From the NCBI RefSeq assembly GCF_000008185.1, contig NC_002967.9, positions 930,001-994,000 of the forward strand: a stretch of 64,000 nucleotides of DNA. Reading direction: 5' to 3'. The notes beneath the pieces are model-generated. The model saw nothing but the letters and a program-made list of their open reading frames with translations. It ran no database searches and was not told the DNA's origin. The position numbers and the translations under genes were made by a program. The stretch comes from Treponema denticola ATCC 35405 (GTDB lineage Bacteria > Spirochaetota > Spirochaetia > Treponematales > Treponemataceae). Shown here piece after piece: positions 28,135-36,386 of the stretch (its first letter is position 1; every line of letters starts with the position of its first letter).

Positions 28135-28163
28135 TAGACTTTTCTTATATTTTAGGGTATTAT
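28135..28163 (+). promoter_or_regulatory. Candidate ackA promoter
   Basis: TAGACT (28135-28140), 17 bases, TATTAT (28158-28163), about 40 bases before the acetate kinase ATG. That gene has an AAGGAGA ribosome site. Confidence 0.5.
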
Positions 28164-28202
28164 ACAAAGTAAGATCACTTCACATTTTTAAGGAGATATA
28201 TA

Positions 28203-29396
28203 ATGAAGATATTGGTTATCAACTGCGGAAGCTCTTCTTTAAAGTATCAGCTAATTGATATGACTAACGAAGATGTTTTGGTAAAAGGCCTTGTCGAAAG
28301 AATCGGTATTGAAGGTTCACGTATTAAACACGAAAAAAAAGGAATGGATGCCGTTTTAATTGAAGAAAAAATGAATGACCACAAAAGGGCCATTCAGCTT
28401 GTTTTGGAAGCCCTCATCGACAAAAATCACGGTGTAGTAAAATCCATGGATGAGATTACGGCTGTAGGTCACAGGGTAGTTCACGGCGGAGAAGAATTCA
28501 ATAAGTCCGTTCTTTTGGATGACAGGGTAATGGCCGGTATCAAAGAATGTATCGACCTTGCTCCCTTACACAACCCTGCAAATATTATGGGAATCGAGGC
28601 TTGTAAGGCTCTTATGCCGAAAACTCCGATGGTTGCGGTTTTTGATACGGCCTTCCATCAAACAATGCCGGCAGAAAACTATATCTATGCTCTTCCCTAC
28701 GAGTATTACGAAAAATATAAGATACGCCGCTACGGTTTCCACGGAACATCACACCGCTTTGTTTCGGAAAAAGCCTCCGAAACCCTCAAAAATAATTCGG
28801 CCGATTTTAAGGTTATTACCTGCCACTTAGGAAACGGTTCCAGCTTGGCCGCTATCAAGGGCGGAAAATGTGTAGATACCTCGATGGGACTTACCCCCCT
28901 TGAAGGTTTAGTCATGGGAACCCGCTCAGGAGACCTAGACCCTGCAATTCTTCCCTTTATAATGAACAAGGAAAAACTTTCAGCCGATGAAATGAGCAAT
29001 GTTTTAAACAAAAAATCCGGCGTTTTTGGTATTTCCGGTGTAAGCAGCGACTTCCGTGATATTGAAACCGCTGCAAAAGAAGGAAATAAGAGGGCTCAGC
29101 TTGCCTTGGATGTATTCTGCAACAGGGTTAGAAAGTACATAGCTTCTTATGCAGCCCAGCTCGGCGGAGTGGATGCTCTGGTATTTACAGCCGGCATAGG
29201 TGAAAACTCTATCGAGCTTAGAGAAAAAATCTGTCACGGTTTGGAATTCCTCGGTGTTGAACTCGATTCCGAGAAAAACAAGGTAAGGGGAAAACTTACC
29301 GATGCAAGTAAGGCCTCATCAAAGGTCAAGGTTCTTATCATTCCTACAAATGAAGAACTTATGATTGCTAAGGATACGATGGCTTTGGTAAAATAA
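28203..29396 (+). CDS. ackA: Acetate kinase
   Basis: The 397-residue cytoplasmic enzyme converts acetyl phosphate and ADP to acetate and ATP, the final energy-yielding step of acetate fermentation. Family marks are the N-terminal [24 protein letters not shown], the phosphate-binding [11 protein letters not shown], and GIGENS near the C-terminus. The length is normal. It is monocistronic, with its own promoter and a strong terminator just after the stop. Phosphotransacetylase is not in the window. Confidence 0.97.
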   Translation: MKILVINCGSSSLKYQLIDMTNEDVLVKGLVERIGIEGSRIKHEKKGMDAVLIEEKMNDHKRAIQLVLEALIDKNHGVVKSMDEITAVGHRVVHGGEEFNKSVLLDDRVMAGIKECIDLAPLHNPANIMGIEACKALMPKTPMVAVFDTAFHQTMPAENYIYALPYEYYEKYKIRRYGFHGTSHRFVSEKASETLKNNSADFKVITCHLGNGSSLAAIKGGKCVDTSMGLTPLEGLVMGTRSGDLDPAILPFIMNKEKLSADEMSNVLNKKSGVFGISGVSSDFRDIETAAKEGNKRAQLALDVFCNRVRKYIASYAAQLGGVDALVFTAGIGENSIELREKICHGLEFLGVELDSEKNKVRGKLTDASKASSKVKVLIIPTNEELMIAKDTMALVK

Positions 29397-29410
29397 AGCT
29401 CTTTCAAGTA

Positions 29411-29448
29411 AAAAAACGGCAGGTTTTGTTTAAAACCCGCCGTTTTTT
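29411..29448 (+). terminator. Terminator of ackA
   Basis: Arms AAAAAACGGCaGGTTTT (29411-29427) and AAAACCcGCCGTTTTTT (29432-29448) pair with one mismatch and end in a T-run. The A/T flanks could make it work in both directions. Confidence 0.85.
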
Positions 29449-29484
29449 AATCAGCTTTTATCTGTAAGATAAAAACGCTAAACC

Positions 29485-29751
29485 TTATTCTACAACAGCA
29501 ACCAAATCATTTGATTTTAAAATCAAATGATCTACACCGTCAATTTGAATTTGAGTTCCGGCATATTTGTCGTGAATAACTTTTTGACCGACTGAAACCT
29601 TAATCTTTTCTTTGTCGTCACCTACAGCCACAACAACACCTCTTTGTGTTTTTTCTTGAGCTGTGTCGGGAATGATGATTCCGCCGGCAGTTTTTGTTTC
29701 TACGGCATCCGGTTTTACTAAAACTCTGTCTCCTAAGGGTTTAACTTTCAT
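29485..29751 (-). CDS. groES: Co-chaperonin GroES
   Basis: The 88-residue protein starts MKVKPLGDRVLVKPD, has the mobile loop ETKTAGGIIIPDTAQEKTQRG and ends GVDHLILKSNDLVAVVE. It forms the heptameric lid of GroEL. A longer frame reaches 29811, but the ATG at 29749-29751 has an AGGAGG site and gives the family length. groEL is not adjacent, as in T. pallidum, where groES also sits apart from groEL and beside a sigma-70-family gene. No CIRCE element was found; a small hairpin lies in the leader. Confidence 0.96.
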   Translation of the reverse strand: MKVKPLGDRVLVKPDAVETKTAGGIIIPDTAQEKTQRGVVVAVGDDKEKIKVSVGQKVIHDKYAGTQIQIDGVDHLILKSNDLVAVVE

Positions 29752-29796
29752 CAAAAGACCTCCTGAAAAATTAAAAGAACACAAAAAGCAGTATTT

Positions 29797-29811
29797 GTGC
29801 CTTTTTGGCAC
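29797..29811 (-). other. Hairpin in the groES leader
   Basis: GTGCC (29797-29801), a five-base loop and GGCAC (29807-29811) lie 46 bases before the groES start. It could be a leader structure. On the plus strand it is followed by six T's, so it might also stop transcription from the other side. Confidence 0.35.
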
Positions 29812-30020
29812 TCTTTTTTGTGTTTTATTTCGGGTTGTGTCATTTCAATACATAAGTCCCGAATACCATAAAATATAAGAAAAAAGAGCTAAAAAGGCAA
29901 TAGGTTTTGCTCATTTTTGGTGCCGGATGTTGAATTTTATAAGTCTATATCGAATATAAACTTATAGTTTTAACTCTCTTTTTTTTGATGGTTTAAAAAT
30001 ATTTTTTGAATATTCGGCTT

Positions 30021-30037
30021 TTAGCATGGTTTTTGCT
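30021..30037 (+). promoter_or_regulatory. Candidate sigma-54 promoter of the sigma factor gene
   Basis: TTAGCATGGTTTTTGCT matches the -24/-12 consensus TTGGCAY-N5-TTGCW except that the -24 GG is AG. The 10-base gap to the -12 GC is exact. The predicted start, about 30048, coincides with the foot of a hairpin (GGAGGTC-AAAAA-GACTTCC, 30048-30066). The gene's ATG is at 30091. Confidence 0.4.
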
Positions 30038-30090
30038 TGTATATACCGGAGGTCAAAAAGACTTCCCAATTTTATACAAGGAGTTAAGTT

Positions 30091-30951
30091 ATGTATAACA
30101 GGACAAAAAATAATTATGACGCAGAAATGAACTCGTTGGCTACTTATTTAAAAGAAATCAATCAGATACCGCTTTTAACAGCTGAAGAAGAAATAAAATA
30201 TGCTAAACTCGCCGAAAAGGGAGATGAAGATGCCAAAAATATGTTGGTAAATTCAAACCTCCGATTTGTTGTAAATGTAGCAAAAAAATATCAAAACCAA
30301 GGTCTTCCCCTTATGGATCTTATCAGCGAAGGAAATATAGGCTTGATGAATGCCGCCGAAAGATTCGATGTTTCAAAGGGCTATAAATTTATTTCTTACG
30401 CTGTTTGGTGGATTAAACAATCTATCTTAAAAGCTATTTGCGAAAAATCAAGGATGATACGCCTTCCCTTAAACAGGGCAAACGAGCTTGTTCAAATAGA
30501 AAAGGCTAAAAAAGAAATCGACTTTTCGGGAAACGAAACTAAGGAACTTAATGAGATTGCAGGCATCTTAAATATGGACAATTCTATGGTTCACACAATT
30601 ATGAATGCAGCCAGAGAGCCTATTTCCATAGATGCTCCCGTTTTTGATGAGCCCGGAAGCTCCAGTGTAAACGACTTTTTACAGGACGAAACTCACCAAA
30701 TGCCTGAAGACTACGCAATGGATATGAGCCTTAGAGATGAGGTAAACGAGCTTCTTAAAAACCTTGACGATAGGGAAGCTGAGATAATACGTTATCGTTT
30801 TGGGCTTGGCGGTTATGCTCCTCTTTCGTTAAAAGAGGTAGGGCTTATCTTTAATCTTACAAAAGAAAGAATACGCCAGATTGAAAAAAAGGCCTTGCAG
30901 CAGCTTAAAAAGCCTGCCGAAAAACAGAAACTTGCCGTTTACGTTGCGTAA
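30091..30951 (+). CDS. RNA polymerase sigma-70 family factor (group 2)
   Basis: The 286-residue sigma factor has region 1.2 (SLATYLKEINQIPLLTAEEE), region 2 (LRFVVNVAKKYQ ... DLISEGNIGLMNAAERFD ... FISYAVWWIKQSI) and region 4 (SLKEVGLIFNLTKERIRQIEKKA). The large region 1.1 and the insertion of the housekeeping RpoD are absent, so it is a compact alternative or stress factor. T. pallidum has a similar gene beside groES. A sigma-54-like promoter precedes it, which would suggest a two-step sigma cascade. An AAGGAG site precedes the start, and a terminator follows at 31010. Confidence 0.93.
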   Translation: MYNRTKNNYDAEMNSLATYLKEINQIPLLTAEEEIKYAKLAEKGDEDAKNMLVNSNLRFVVNVAKKYQNQGLPLMDLISEGNIGLMNAAERFDVSKGYKFISYAVWWIKQSILKAICEKSRMIRLPLNRANELVQIEKAKKEIDFSGNETKELNEIAGILNMDNSMVHTIMNAAREPISIDAPVFDEPGSSSVNDFLQDETHQMPEDYAMDMSLRDEVNELLKNLDDREAEIIRYRFGLGGYAPLSLKEVGLIFNLTKERIRQIEKKALQQLKKPAEKQKLAVYVA

Positions 30952-30971
30952 ACAATTTACGTCGCGTAAAC
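30937..30971. repeat. Duplicated palindrome at the end of the sigma gene
   Basis: GTTTACG-TTG-CGTAAAC (30937-30953) overlaps the stop codon. It is followed by an almost identical TTTACG-TCG-CGTAAA (30956-30970). Each is a perfect inverted repeat, so this looks like a small tandem duplication. Confidence 0.6.
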
Positions 30972-31009
30972 GCGCTTTATATAAAAATTGGTTCCATGCG
31001 ATTAAATTA

Positions 31010-31035
31010 GGGCTGCTGAAAAGCAGCCCTTTTTT
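31010..31035 (+). terminator. Terminator of the sigma factor gene
   Basis: GGGCTGCT (31010-31017), a GAAA loop, AGCAGCCC (31022-31029) and a run of six T's: a textbook intrinsic terminator. Confidence 0.95.
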
Positions 31036-31052
31036 GTAAGCTAAACCGGATT

Positions 31053-32243
31053 TTACTCCATAATGTACAAGACGGTTTCCATGTTGCCGCCTCGCAGGCT
31101 GTGTTTTTTTAAGACGGCATCCTTATTTTGCTTACAGAATATTTTTTCGAATTCTTTTTTGCTTGTGATAAAGCCCAGCTTCCAGTTCGGGAAATGCTGA
31201 GGTATTTCGGCCATCCGTTTATAAAGCTCAAAGGCTTCTTCCTCGCTTCCGAGCCTTTCGCCGTAGGGCGGATTCGATAAAAGGATGCCGCTGTCGTATG
31301 GGGCTTCCAGTTCAGAAAAGTCCGATTGAATAAAGTCGGGACGTTCTATGTGATGGGTAATGCCTGCTGCATGAAGTTCCCTTCCTGCGATGATGCAGGC
31401 TCTTTCGGCATTGGCCTTTGAAAGAGAAACTGCTTCTTCCGAAATATCAGAGCCCGTTATCCTTGCAAGGCAGTCGGTGCGTACCTCCGAGGCAGCTCTT
31501 TCTTTTTCTTCCTTTAAGACGGCTTCTATTTTTTCTTTTTCAAAACAGATAAAGTTTTCAAAGGCAAAGTGACGGGCAATCCCGGGCGGAATATTATAGG
31601 CATACCAAGCGGCTTCAATCGGAATAGTCCCGGAGCCGCAAAAAGCATCGTGGAGGGGGATTTTTCTTTTCCATTGCATTAGCTGAATTAAGACGGCTGC
31701 CAATGTTTCCCTCATGGGGGCGGCCCCTCCGCTTAAACGGTAACCCCTTCTATAAAGAGGTTCCCCGGATAAGTCCAGACAGACATAGACATTGTTGTTT
31801 TCTATATAAATGCGGATCATAAAACGGGTTCCGGTTTCCGGCAGGGAATGCATATTCCATTTTTTGCACAGCTTGTCGCAGACAGCCTTGTGGACGATGG
31901 ATTGAACGGCATGTTCCGAAGAAAGCTTGGACTTATATGTTCTTACCTTGTCGATTGTAATTCGGGCATCTCGCGGAAAATAGTTGTGCCAGTCTATCGA
32001 AAAGACCAAATCAAAAAGGTCATCAAAATTTTCGGCCTTTGCGGTATTTATAAGCATAAAAACCCTGTCGGCTGTGCGTAAAAAATAATTTGCCTTAAAA
32101 AAAGCTAAAAGAGGTTCAGCTTCGGCTGAAGTAAAAAATACCCTTCCGGGTAACCTATTGTAAGGTTTAAAACCTAAAAGTTTTAGTTCCCTTGTAAGTA
32201 CAGGTTCTGCACCTACGGCGCATAGTGCAATAAAATCATTCAT
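31053..32243 (-). CDS. THUMP-domain RNA methyltransferase (RlmL N-domain/YpsC-like)
   Basis: The 396-residue protein has an N-terminal THUMP RNA-binding domain (about 1-165) followed by a class I SAM-dependent methyltransferase. The SAM-site motif is DAFCGSGTIPIEAAW, and the catalytic N-PP-Y motif is LLSNPPYGERLG, typical of N2-guanine/N6-adenine methylation. It most resembles the guanine methyltransferases acting on 23S rRNA. I chose the ATG at 32243 (MNDFIALCAVGAE) because proteins of this family begin there; an ATG 21 bases upstream precedes a TATACT box. There is no Shine-Dalgarno sequence, and that -10-like box is 11 bases from the start. Confidence 0.88.
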   Translation of the reverse strand: MNDFIALCAVGAEPVLTRELKLLGFKPYNRLPGRVFFTSAEAEPLLAFFKANYFLRTADRVFMLINTAKAENFDDLFDLVFSIDWHNYFPRDARITIDKVRTYKSKLSSEHAVQSIVHKAVCDKLCKKWNMHSLPETGTRFMIRIYIENNNVYVCLDLSGEPLYRRGYRLSGGAAPMRETLAAVLIQLMQWKRKIPLHDAFCGSGTIPIEAAWYAYNIPPGIARHFAFENFICFEKEKIEAVLKEEKERAASEVRTDCLARITGSDISEEAVSLSKANAERACIIAGRELHAAGITHHIERPDFIQSDFSELEAPYDSGILLSNPPYGERLGSEEEAFELYKRMAEIPQHFPNWKLGFITSKKEFEKIFCKQNKDAVLKKHSLRGGNMETVLYIME

Positions 32244-32338
32244 AAGTGTTTTGCAGTATAGCATTTTTTTAAAATTTTTTATATACTGTAAATCATGAAA
32301 TAATCGTTATAAAATAATCTAATTAAATTGGAGAATAT

Positions 32339-33274
32339 ATGAAAAACCTTAAAAAAATCTTGACAGCCGCTTTGGCTTTTTTGCTTATTTTTTCTTTTTT
32401 AGTCTCTTGTAAAACAAAGGATTCAAATTCGCAGGCTGACGGCGAATCGAAAGCCGTTTTAATAAAACATCCTGAAAGGATGTTTTGGGAAGTAAAAAAA
32501 GGAGATGCTTCAATCTATGTTTTGGGTACAATCCATGTTGCAGACAAGGATTTTTATCCATTGGAAGATAAGATACTGGAAGCCTTCGATAAGGCCGATA
32601 GACGGGTCAGTGAATTGGGCGGCAAAAAAGAAATGGAAATGGTTCAGGAAAAATTACAAATTAAGATGCTTCAACATTTTAATATTAGTCCCGAAAAAGA
32701 TTTGTCTAATTTTTTGTCCGAAGATAAAATAAACGTTGTTAAACAAGAATTGGGAGAAAACATTGCCGTTCCTCTATTTAAATTTAATCCATGGATTCTT
32801 ACAATCGCTTTAAATCAAGTACTGTATACAAAGGCCGGATTAGATCCTCAAAACGGTATAGATATGCATCTTTTAAACCGTGCCGGTAAGAAAAACATTG
32901 AAGCCCTTGAAAGCATTGATGAACAGCTGGATCTTTTATCTTCAGGAACTTTTGAAGAACAGCTAAAGGCTCTTAAAGAAACTATAAAAGAATTACAAAA
33001 TACGGATAAAGCGATTGACTGGCTTACAAAGTTAAAAAAGCTTTATTTGGAAAACAATACCGAGGAATTAAAAGATTTTATAGGTTCTCTTTTGGATATG
33101 AGCGACGGTATATCTCAAGATGCTCTTTTAAAAGATCGAAATATTGTTTGGGCTGACAAATTTGAAGAATATCTTAATAAAGGCGGAACAACCTTTGTGT
33201 TTGCAGGCCTTGCTCACTTTTTAGGAGAGGACAGCGTATTTGAACAAATGAGGATCAAAGGAATTTTAGAATAG
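32339..33274 (+). CDS. TraB/GumN family lipoprotein
   Basis: The 311-residue protein has a lipoprotein signal peptide (positive start, hydrophobic core, FSFLVSC with Cys near 24). It contains the family motif IYVLGTIHVADKDFYPL near residue 60 and ends with TFVFAGLAHFLGEDSVFEQM. TraB/GumN/TIKI proteins share this GxxH...GxxH layout; the Tiki members are metal-dependent proteases, so a periplasmic hydrolase role is possible but unproven. A GGAGA site precedes the ATG. It is followed one base later by another lipoprotein gene. Confidence 0.85.
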   Translation: MKNLKKILTAALAFLLIFSFLVSCKTKDSNSQADGESKAVLIKHPERMFWEVKKGDASIYVLGTIHVADKDFYPLEDKILEAFDKADRRVSELGGKKEMEMVQEKLQIKMLQHFNISPEKDLSNFLSEDKINVVKQELGENIAVPLFKFNPWILTIALNQVLYTKAGLDPQNGIDMHLLNRAGKKNIEALESIDEQLDLLSSGTFEEQLKALKETIKELQNTDKAIDWLTKLKKLYLENNTEELKDFIGSLLDMSDGISQDALLKDRNIVWADKFEEYLNKGGTTFVFAGLAHFLGEDSVFEQMRIKGILE

Positions 33275-33275
33275 A

Positions 33276-33695
33276 ATGAAAAAGTTGCTTGTTTTTGTAG
33301 TTTTAATGCTTTGCTTTTTGTCATGCAAGACAAAGCAAATTCAGCCTAAAATTGAAGGAGCTTATATACAGCTTACCGACAAGGCTCAAATCTCTTTTAA
33401 GGACCTTCCATGTACTGTCTTTTTTTCGGATGGGACTGAGGAAAAACATCTTACGAATGAAGACGGAAAGGTTGTAGTTCAAGTTATTGAGGGCCGTATA
33501 ATAACCAAAGTTGTCTATGATTTTTCGGATTATAAAAGACCTAAGGGAAAACTTTTGGCAAAGGAAGAGTTTTCAATAATAAGAAAACTTAAAATAAAAC
33601 CCAAATCCTTGATACAAGAATTCAATATCGACCTTGAGCCAGTAAAAGGAATGCAGCTGATAATAATCTTGAATGTTTTTAATATCGAATTATAG
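33276..33695 (+). CDS. Small lipoprotein of unknown function
   Basis: The 139-residue protein begins MKKLLVFVVLMLCFLSCK, a lipoprotein signal with Cys at 17. The rest is short beta-strand-like segments (VFFSDGTEEKHLTNEDGKVV), suggesting a small beta-sandwich. Its ATG is one base after the stop of the GumN-type gene, so the two are probably cotranscribed. I do not recognise the family. Confidence 0.75.
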   Translation: MKKLLVFVVLMLCFLSCKTKQIQPKIEGAYIQLTDKAQISFKDLPCTVFFSDGTEEKHLTNEDGKVVVQVIEGRIITKVVYDFSDYKRPKGKLLAKEEFSIIRKLKIKPKSLIQEFNIDLEPVKGMQLIIILNVFNIEL

Positions 33696-33712
33696 GCCTT
33701 TATTTTTGAACC

Positions 33713-34192
33713 TTATTCGTTAAAAATATCTTCCGGATCCAAAATACGGCCGGCAAAGCGGTACGTGTCTTTCCAATATTTTTCATCAAGAGAAGAAATT
33801 ATTACACCTGTATGTTTACCCTGCGAAGCGGAATGGATGAATTCCCTGTTACCTATGTAAATTCCTACGTGTGATACTTTGTTTCCCACAGTATAAAAAA
33901 ATAAAAGATCGCCGGGTTGAACTTCTTTGTCCGAGATCCGTTTAGCAAAGTCTGCAAGACCCTTTGTGCTTCTGGGGATGCTAATTTCGAGAGCGTCAAG
34001 AGCTGCCCTATATACAAAACCTGAACAATCCATTCCGGCCTTAGTAGTGCCTGCATATTTATATGGAGTTTTTAGGTATTTATATGCAGCATTTATAAAA
34101 TCGAGACGCGGAGATTCGGGCGGTTGAGCTCCAAAAGTCATACATCCGTTTAAAAAAAAGCTTAAAAGAACAAAAATAAATATTTTTTTCAT
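33713..34192 (-). CDS. NlpC/P60 family lipoprotein (cell-wall peptidase)
   Basis: The 159-residue protein has a lipoprotein signal (FFLNGC, Cys near 17) followed by an NlpC/P60 papain-like domain: catalytic Cys in AGMDCSGFVYRAA, first His in VSHVGIYIG, and a second polar residue in EFIHSASQGK. GDLLFF between them is typical. It probably cuts stem-peptide bonds in peptidoglycan from the periplasm. It is a single-domain protein of normal size for the family, with no SH3 or LysM targeting domain. It is convergent with the preceding lipoprotein gene. Confidence 0.92.
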   Translation of the reverse strand: MKKIFIFVLLSFFLNGCMTFGAQPPESPRLDFINAAYKYLKTPYKYAGTTKAGMDCSGFVYRAALDALEISIPRSTKGLADFAKRISDKEVQPGDLLFFYTVGNKVSHVGIYIGNREFIHSASQGKHTGVIISSLDEKYWKDTYRFAGRILDPEDIFNE

Positions 34193-34271
34193 AAATTCTG
34201 CAACCTCCTATCTCTTATCGGGTCTAACTATAAGAGAATTTAGCTAAATTTATTTATAAAAGGAAGATCTT

Positions 34272-35999
34272 ATGGCAAATCTTAATAAAAAGCCCTGGGC
34301 ATTTTTAGATGAATGGAGAGGCTCAAAGTTTAAAGGCGAATGGCCGACCCTCCCCGAAATGTTTGAAATTACTGCGGAACGGTACCCTGACAGGAATTGT
34401 TTTACGGTCTTTGAACCGGATCGTGTTACCCTTTCTTATTCGGAAAGTCTAAAAGTAGTAAAAGACTTGGCTTATTGGATGACCGAAAACGGTGTTACAA
34501 AGGGAACTCATGTTGCCGTTTCAGGCAAAAACTCCCCGGAATGGGCTGTCGTATACTTGGCAAGCCTTTTTGCAGGAGGAATAATAATTCCGATAGACTA
34601 TGGTCTTCATAATGAAGAGATTGAAACTCTTTTAAAAACGGCGAAACCTAAATTATTTTTTGTGGATGAAGAAAAATTCGATTTTTTTGCAGAAAAAGCA
34701 AAAACCGAGAGTTATATAGGTTCTCTTTATTCTTTAAGTAAAAAACATCCTGAAATTTATGTTTATAATCTAAAGCCTTCCGGAAGTCCTGAGCTTGCAA
34801 AGGCTCAAGAAAACGATACGGCTGCAATTCTTTTTACCTCAGGTACAACGGGAAATCCCAAGGGGGTTATGCTCAGTAACAAAAACTTTGTTTCGGACTG
34901 CTATATCGCCCAGTCCAACCTTAACATTTACCATACGGACGTATTCTATGCTCTTTTACCGCTTCATCACTCTTATACGATGCTTGCGGTATTTATCGAA
35001 GCCCTCTCGGTTGGTGCAGAGCTGGTATTCGGCAAGACCCTTGCCGTATCAAAAATGCTTGCCGAGCTTAAAGCCGGAAAAATCACAATGCTTTTGGGCG
35101 TTCCGCTCTTGTTTAACAAGCTTCTTGCAGGTATTTTTAAGGGCATTAAGGCAAAAGGTATTGTAGTTTTCGGTATTATCAAGACCTTGATGGGTATCTC
35201 TTACTTCTTTAAAAAGGTCTTTAAGGTTAATATAGGAAGCAAGCTCTTCCACGGCATCTTGGATAAGGCCAGTTTAGGAAATGTCCGTATCGCCATATGC
35301 GGAGGTGGCCCCCTTGCGCCCAACGTATGCAGGGCTTATAACGAATTCGGTATCGACTTTGTTCAAGGTTACGGTTTGACCGAAACCTCTCCCATTATTG
35401 CTCTTAATCCGAAAGAACACTTTAAAATCGCCAGTGTCGGACAGTACTTTATTTCTTGTATGGAAATGAAGATTCTCGATCCTGATGAAAAGGGAATAGG
35501 TGAGGTTGCCGTAAAGGGGCCGATGGTTATGCAGGGCTATTACAATATGCCCGAAGAAACAGCCGAAGTTCTTTCTCCCGACGGCTGGTTAAAGACAGGA
35601 GACCTCGGCTGGCTTGATGATGAGGGTTATCTCTACCTTTGCGGAAGGGCTAAAAACCTCATAGTTACCGCCGGAGGAAAAAACGTCTTCCCCGAAGAAA
35701 TCGAAAATATGTTCCAGCTTTACTATAATGAAATTGAACAGATTACCGCTGCAGGCTATCAGGCTGAAGAAGGCGAAGAAGTTGAAGCTCTTGTTTATCC
35801 TGCCGATGAACTTTACAAAAAGCTCAATATGACACGCGGCACAAGCGAAGGAGATGCAGCTGTTCAAAAAGAAATCGATGCCATTATCGAAACCGTAAAT
35901 AAGAAACTTTTACCTTATCAGCGCATTACAAAAACAACTTATCTATCCGAACCGCTTGAAATGACTACTACCAAAAAGGTAAAGCGTTTTAAGAAGTAG
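34272..35999 (+). CDS. Acyl-CoA synthetase (AMP-binding enzyme)
   Basis: The 575-residue adenylate-forming enzyme has the ATP loop ILFTSGTTGNPKGVM, the A5 motif VQGYGLTETSP, a TGDLGWLDDEGYLYL motif and LCGRAKNLIVTAGGKNVFPEE. It ends with a catalytic lysine region (ITKTTYLSEPLEMTTTKKVKR). It looks like a long-chain fatty acyl-CoA ligase that activates host fatty acids for lipid synthesis, since treponemes do not make fatty acids de novo. No signal peptide. An AGGAAG site precedes the ATG, and a hairpin follows the stop. Confidence 0.9.
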   Translation: MANLNKKPWAFLDEWRGSKFKGEWPTLPEMFEITAERYPDRNCFTVFEPDRVTLSYSESLKVVKDLAYWMTENGVTKGTHVAVSGKNSPEWAVVYLASLFAGGIIIPIDYGLHNEEIETLLKTAKPKLFFVDEEKFDFFAEKAKTESYIGSLYSLSKKHPEIYVYNLKPSGSPELAKAQENDTAAILFTSGTTGNPKGVMLSNKNFVSDCYIAQSNLNIYHTDVFYALLPLHHSYTMLAVFIEALSVGAELVFGKTLAVSKMLAELKAGKITMLLGVPLLFNKLLAGIFKGIKAKGIVVFGIIKTLMGISYFFKKVFKVNIGSKLFHGILDKASLGNVRIAICGGGPLAPNVCRAYNEFGIDFVQGYGLTETSPIIALNPKEHFKIASVGQYFISCMEMKILDPDEKGIGEVAVKGPMVMQGYYNMPEETAEVLSPDGWLKTGDLGWLDDEGYLYLCGRAKNLIVTAGGKNVFPEEIENMFQLYYNEIEQITAAGYQAEEGEEVEALVYPADELYKKLNMTRGTSEGDAAVQKEIDAIIETVNKKLLPYQRITKTTYLSEPLEMTTTKKVKRFKK

Positions 36000-36012
36000 G
36001 TAGTTATAAAAA

Positions 36013-36047
36013 GGAACCTCTAAGAGCTTCAGTTTTTTAGAGGTTCC
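36013..36047 (+). terminator. Hairpin after the acyl-CoA synthetase
   Basis: GGAACCTCTAA (36013-36023) and TTAGAGGTTCC (36037-36047) form a perfect 11-base stem with a 13-base loop. No proper T-run follows, so termination strength is uncertain. A second stem with a T-run (CGCATAA/TTATGCG, 36210-36245) lies further on. Confidence 0.6.
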
Positions 36048-36249
36048 CATATCTTTATAAGATGGAAAGATGTTTGAAATGGGCCTTGCAATATGCAGCA
36101 AAACCGTGTATACTAAACACCAATGATATGGAAACGCATCGCCGGCAGTTATAAACATTCTCACAAAAAAATTACAAAAAGTTTTGAAAAAGCTCTTGAC
36201 ATAAAGTACCGCATAAGGGCCGTAGTACGCTTTTATGCGTTTTTTATAT

Positions 36250-36368
36250 TACACCGCAAGGCACGCAAAGCGTTGAGCTTCGCTCAACTTCGCAGAGGAT
36301 TATTAAGGATGTCCTTACAAAGACTCCCTTAAATCTCTTTGCGTCCTTGGCGTGCTCCGCGGTTAAAT
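36250..36368. repeat. Palindromic repeat element
   Basis: About 119 bases whose ends are imperfect inverted copies (ACCGCAAGGCACGCAAAG at the left; a sequence ending CGTGCTCCGCGGTTAA at the right). It has an internal GTTGAGC-TTC-GCTCAAC hairpin. On the minus strand it reads FNLTAEHAKDAKRF, a phrase typical of dispersed AEHAE/DAER-type repeats. It carries no gene. It ends 18 bases before the start of the next gene. Confidence 0.5.
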
Positions 36369-36386
36369 TAAAAAAGTCATTAGGAA

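Noticed and set aside
29752-29878. CIRCE operator upstream of groES
   Set aside because: Only a weak GCACTC half-like match; the second half (GAGTGCTAA) is missing.
36196-36224. TTGACA promoter before the repeat element
   Set aside because: No acceptable -10 at 15-19 bases; the following hairpin with a T-run looks like a terminator.
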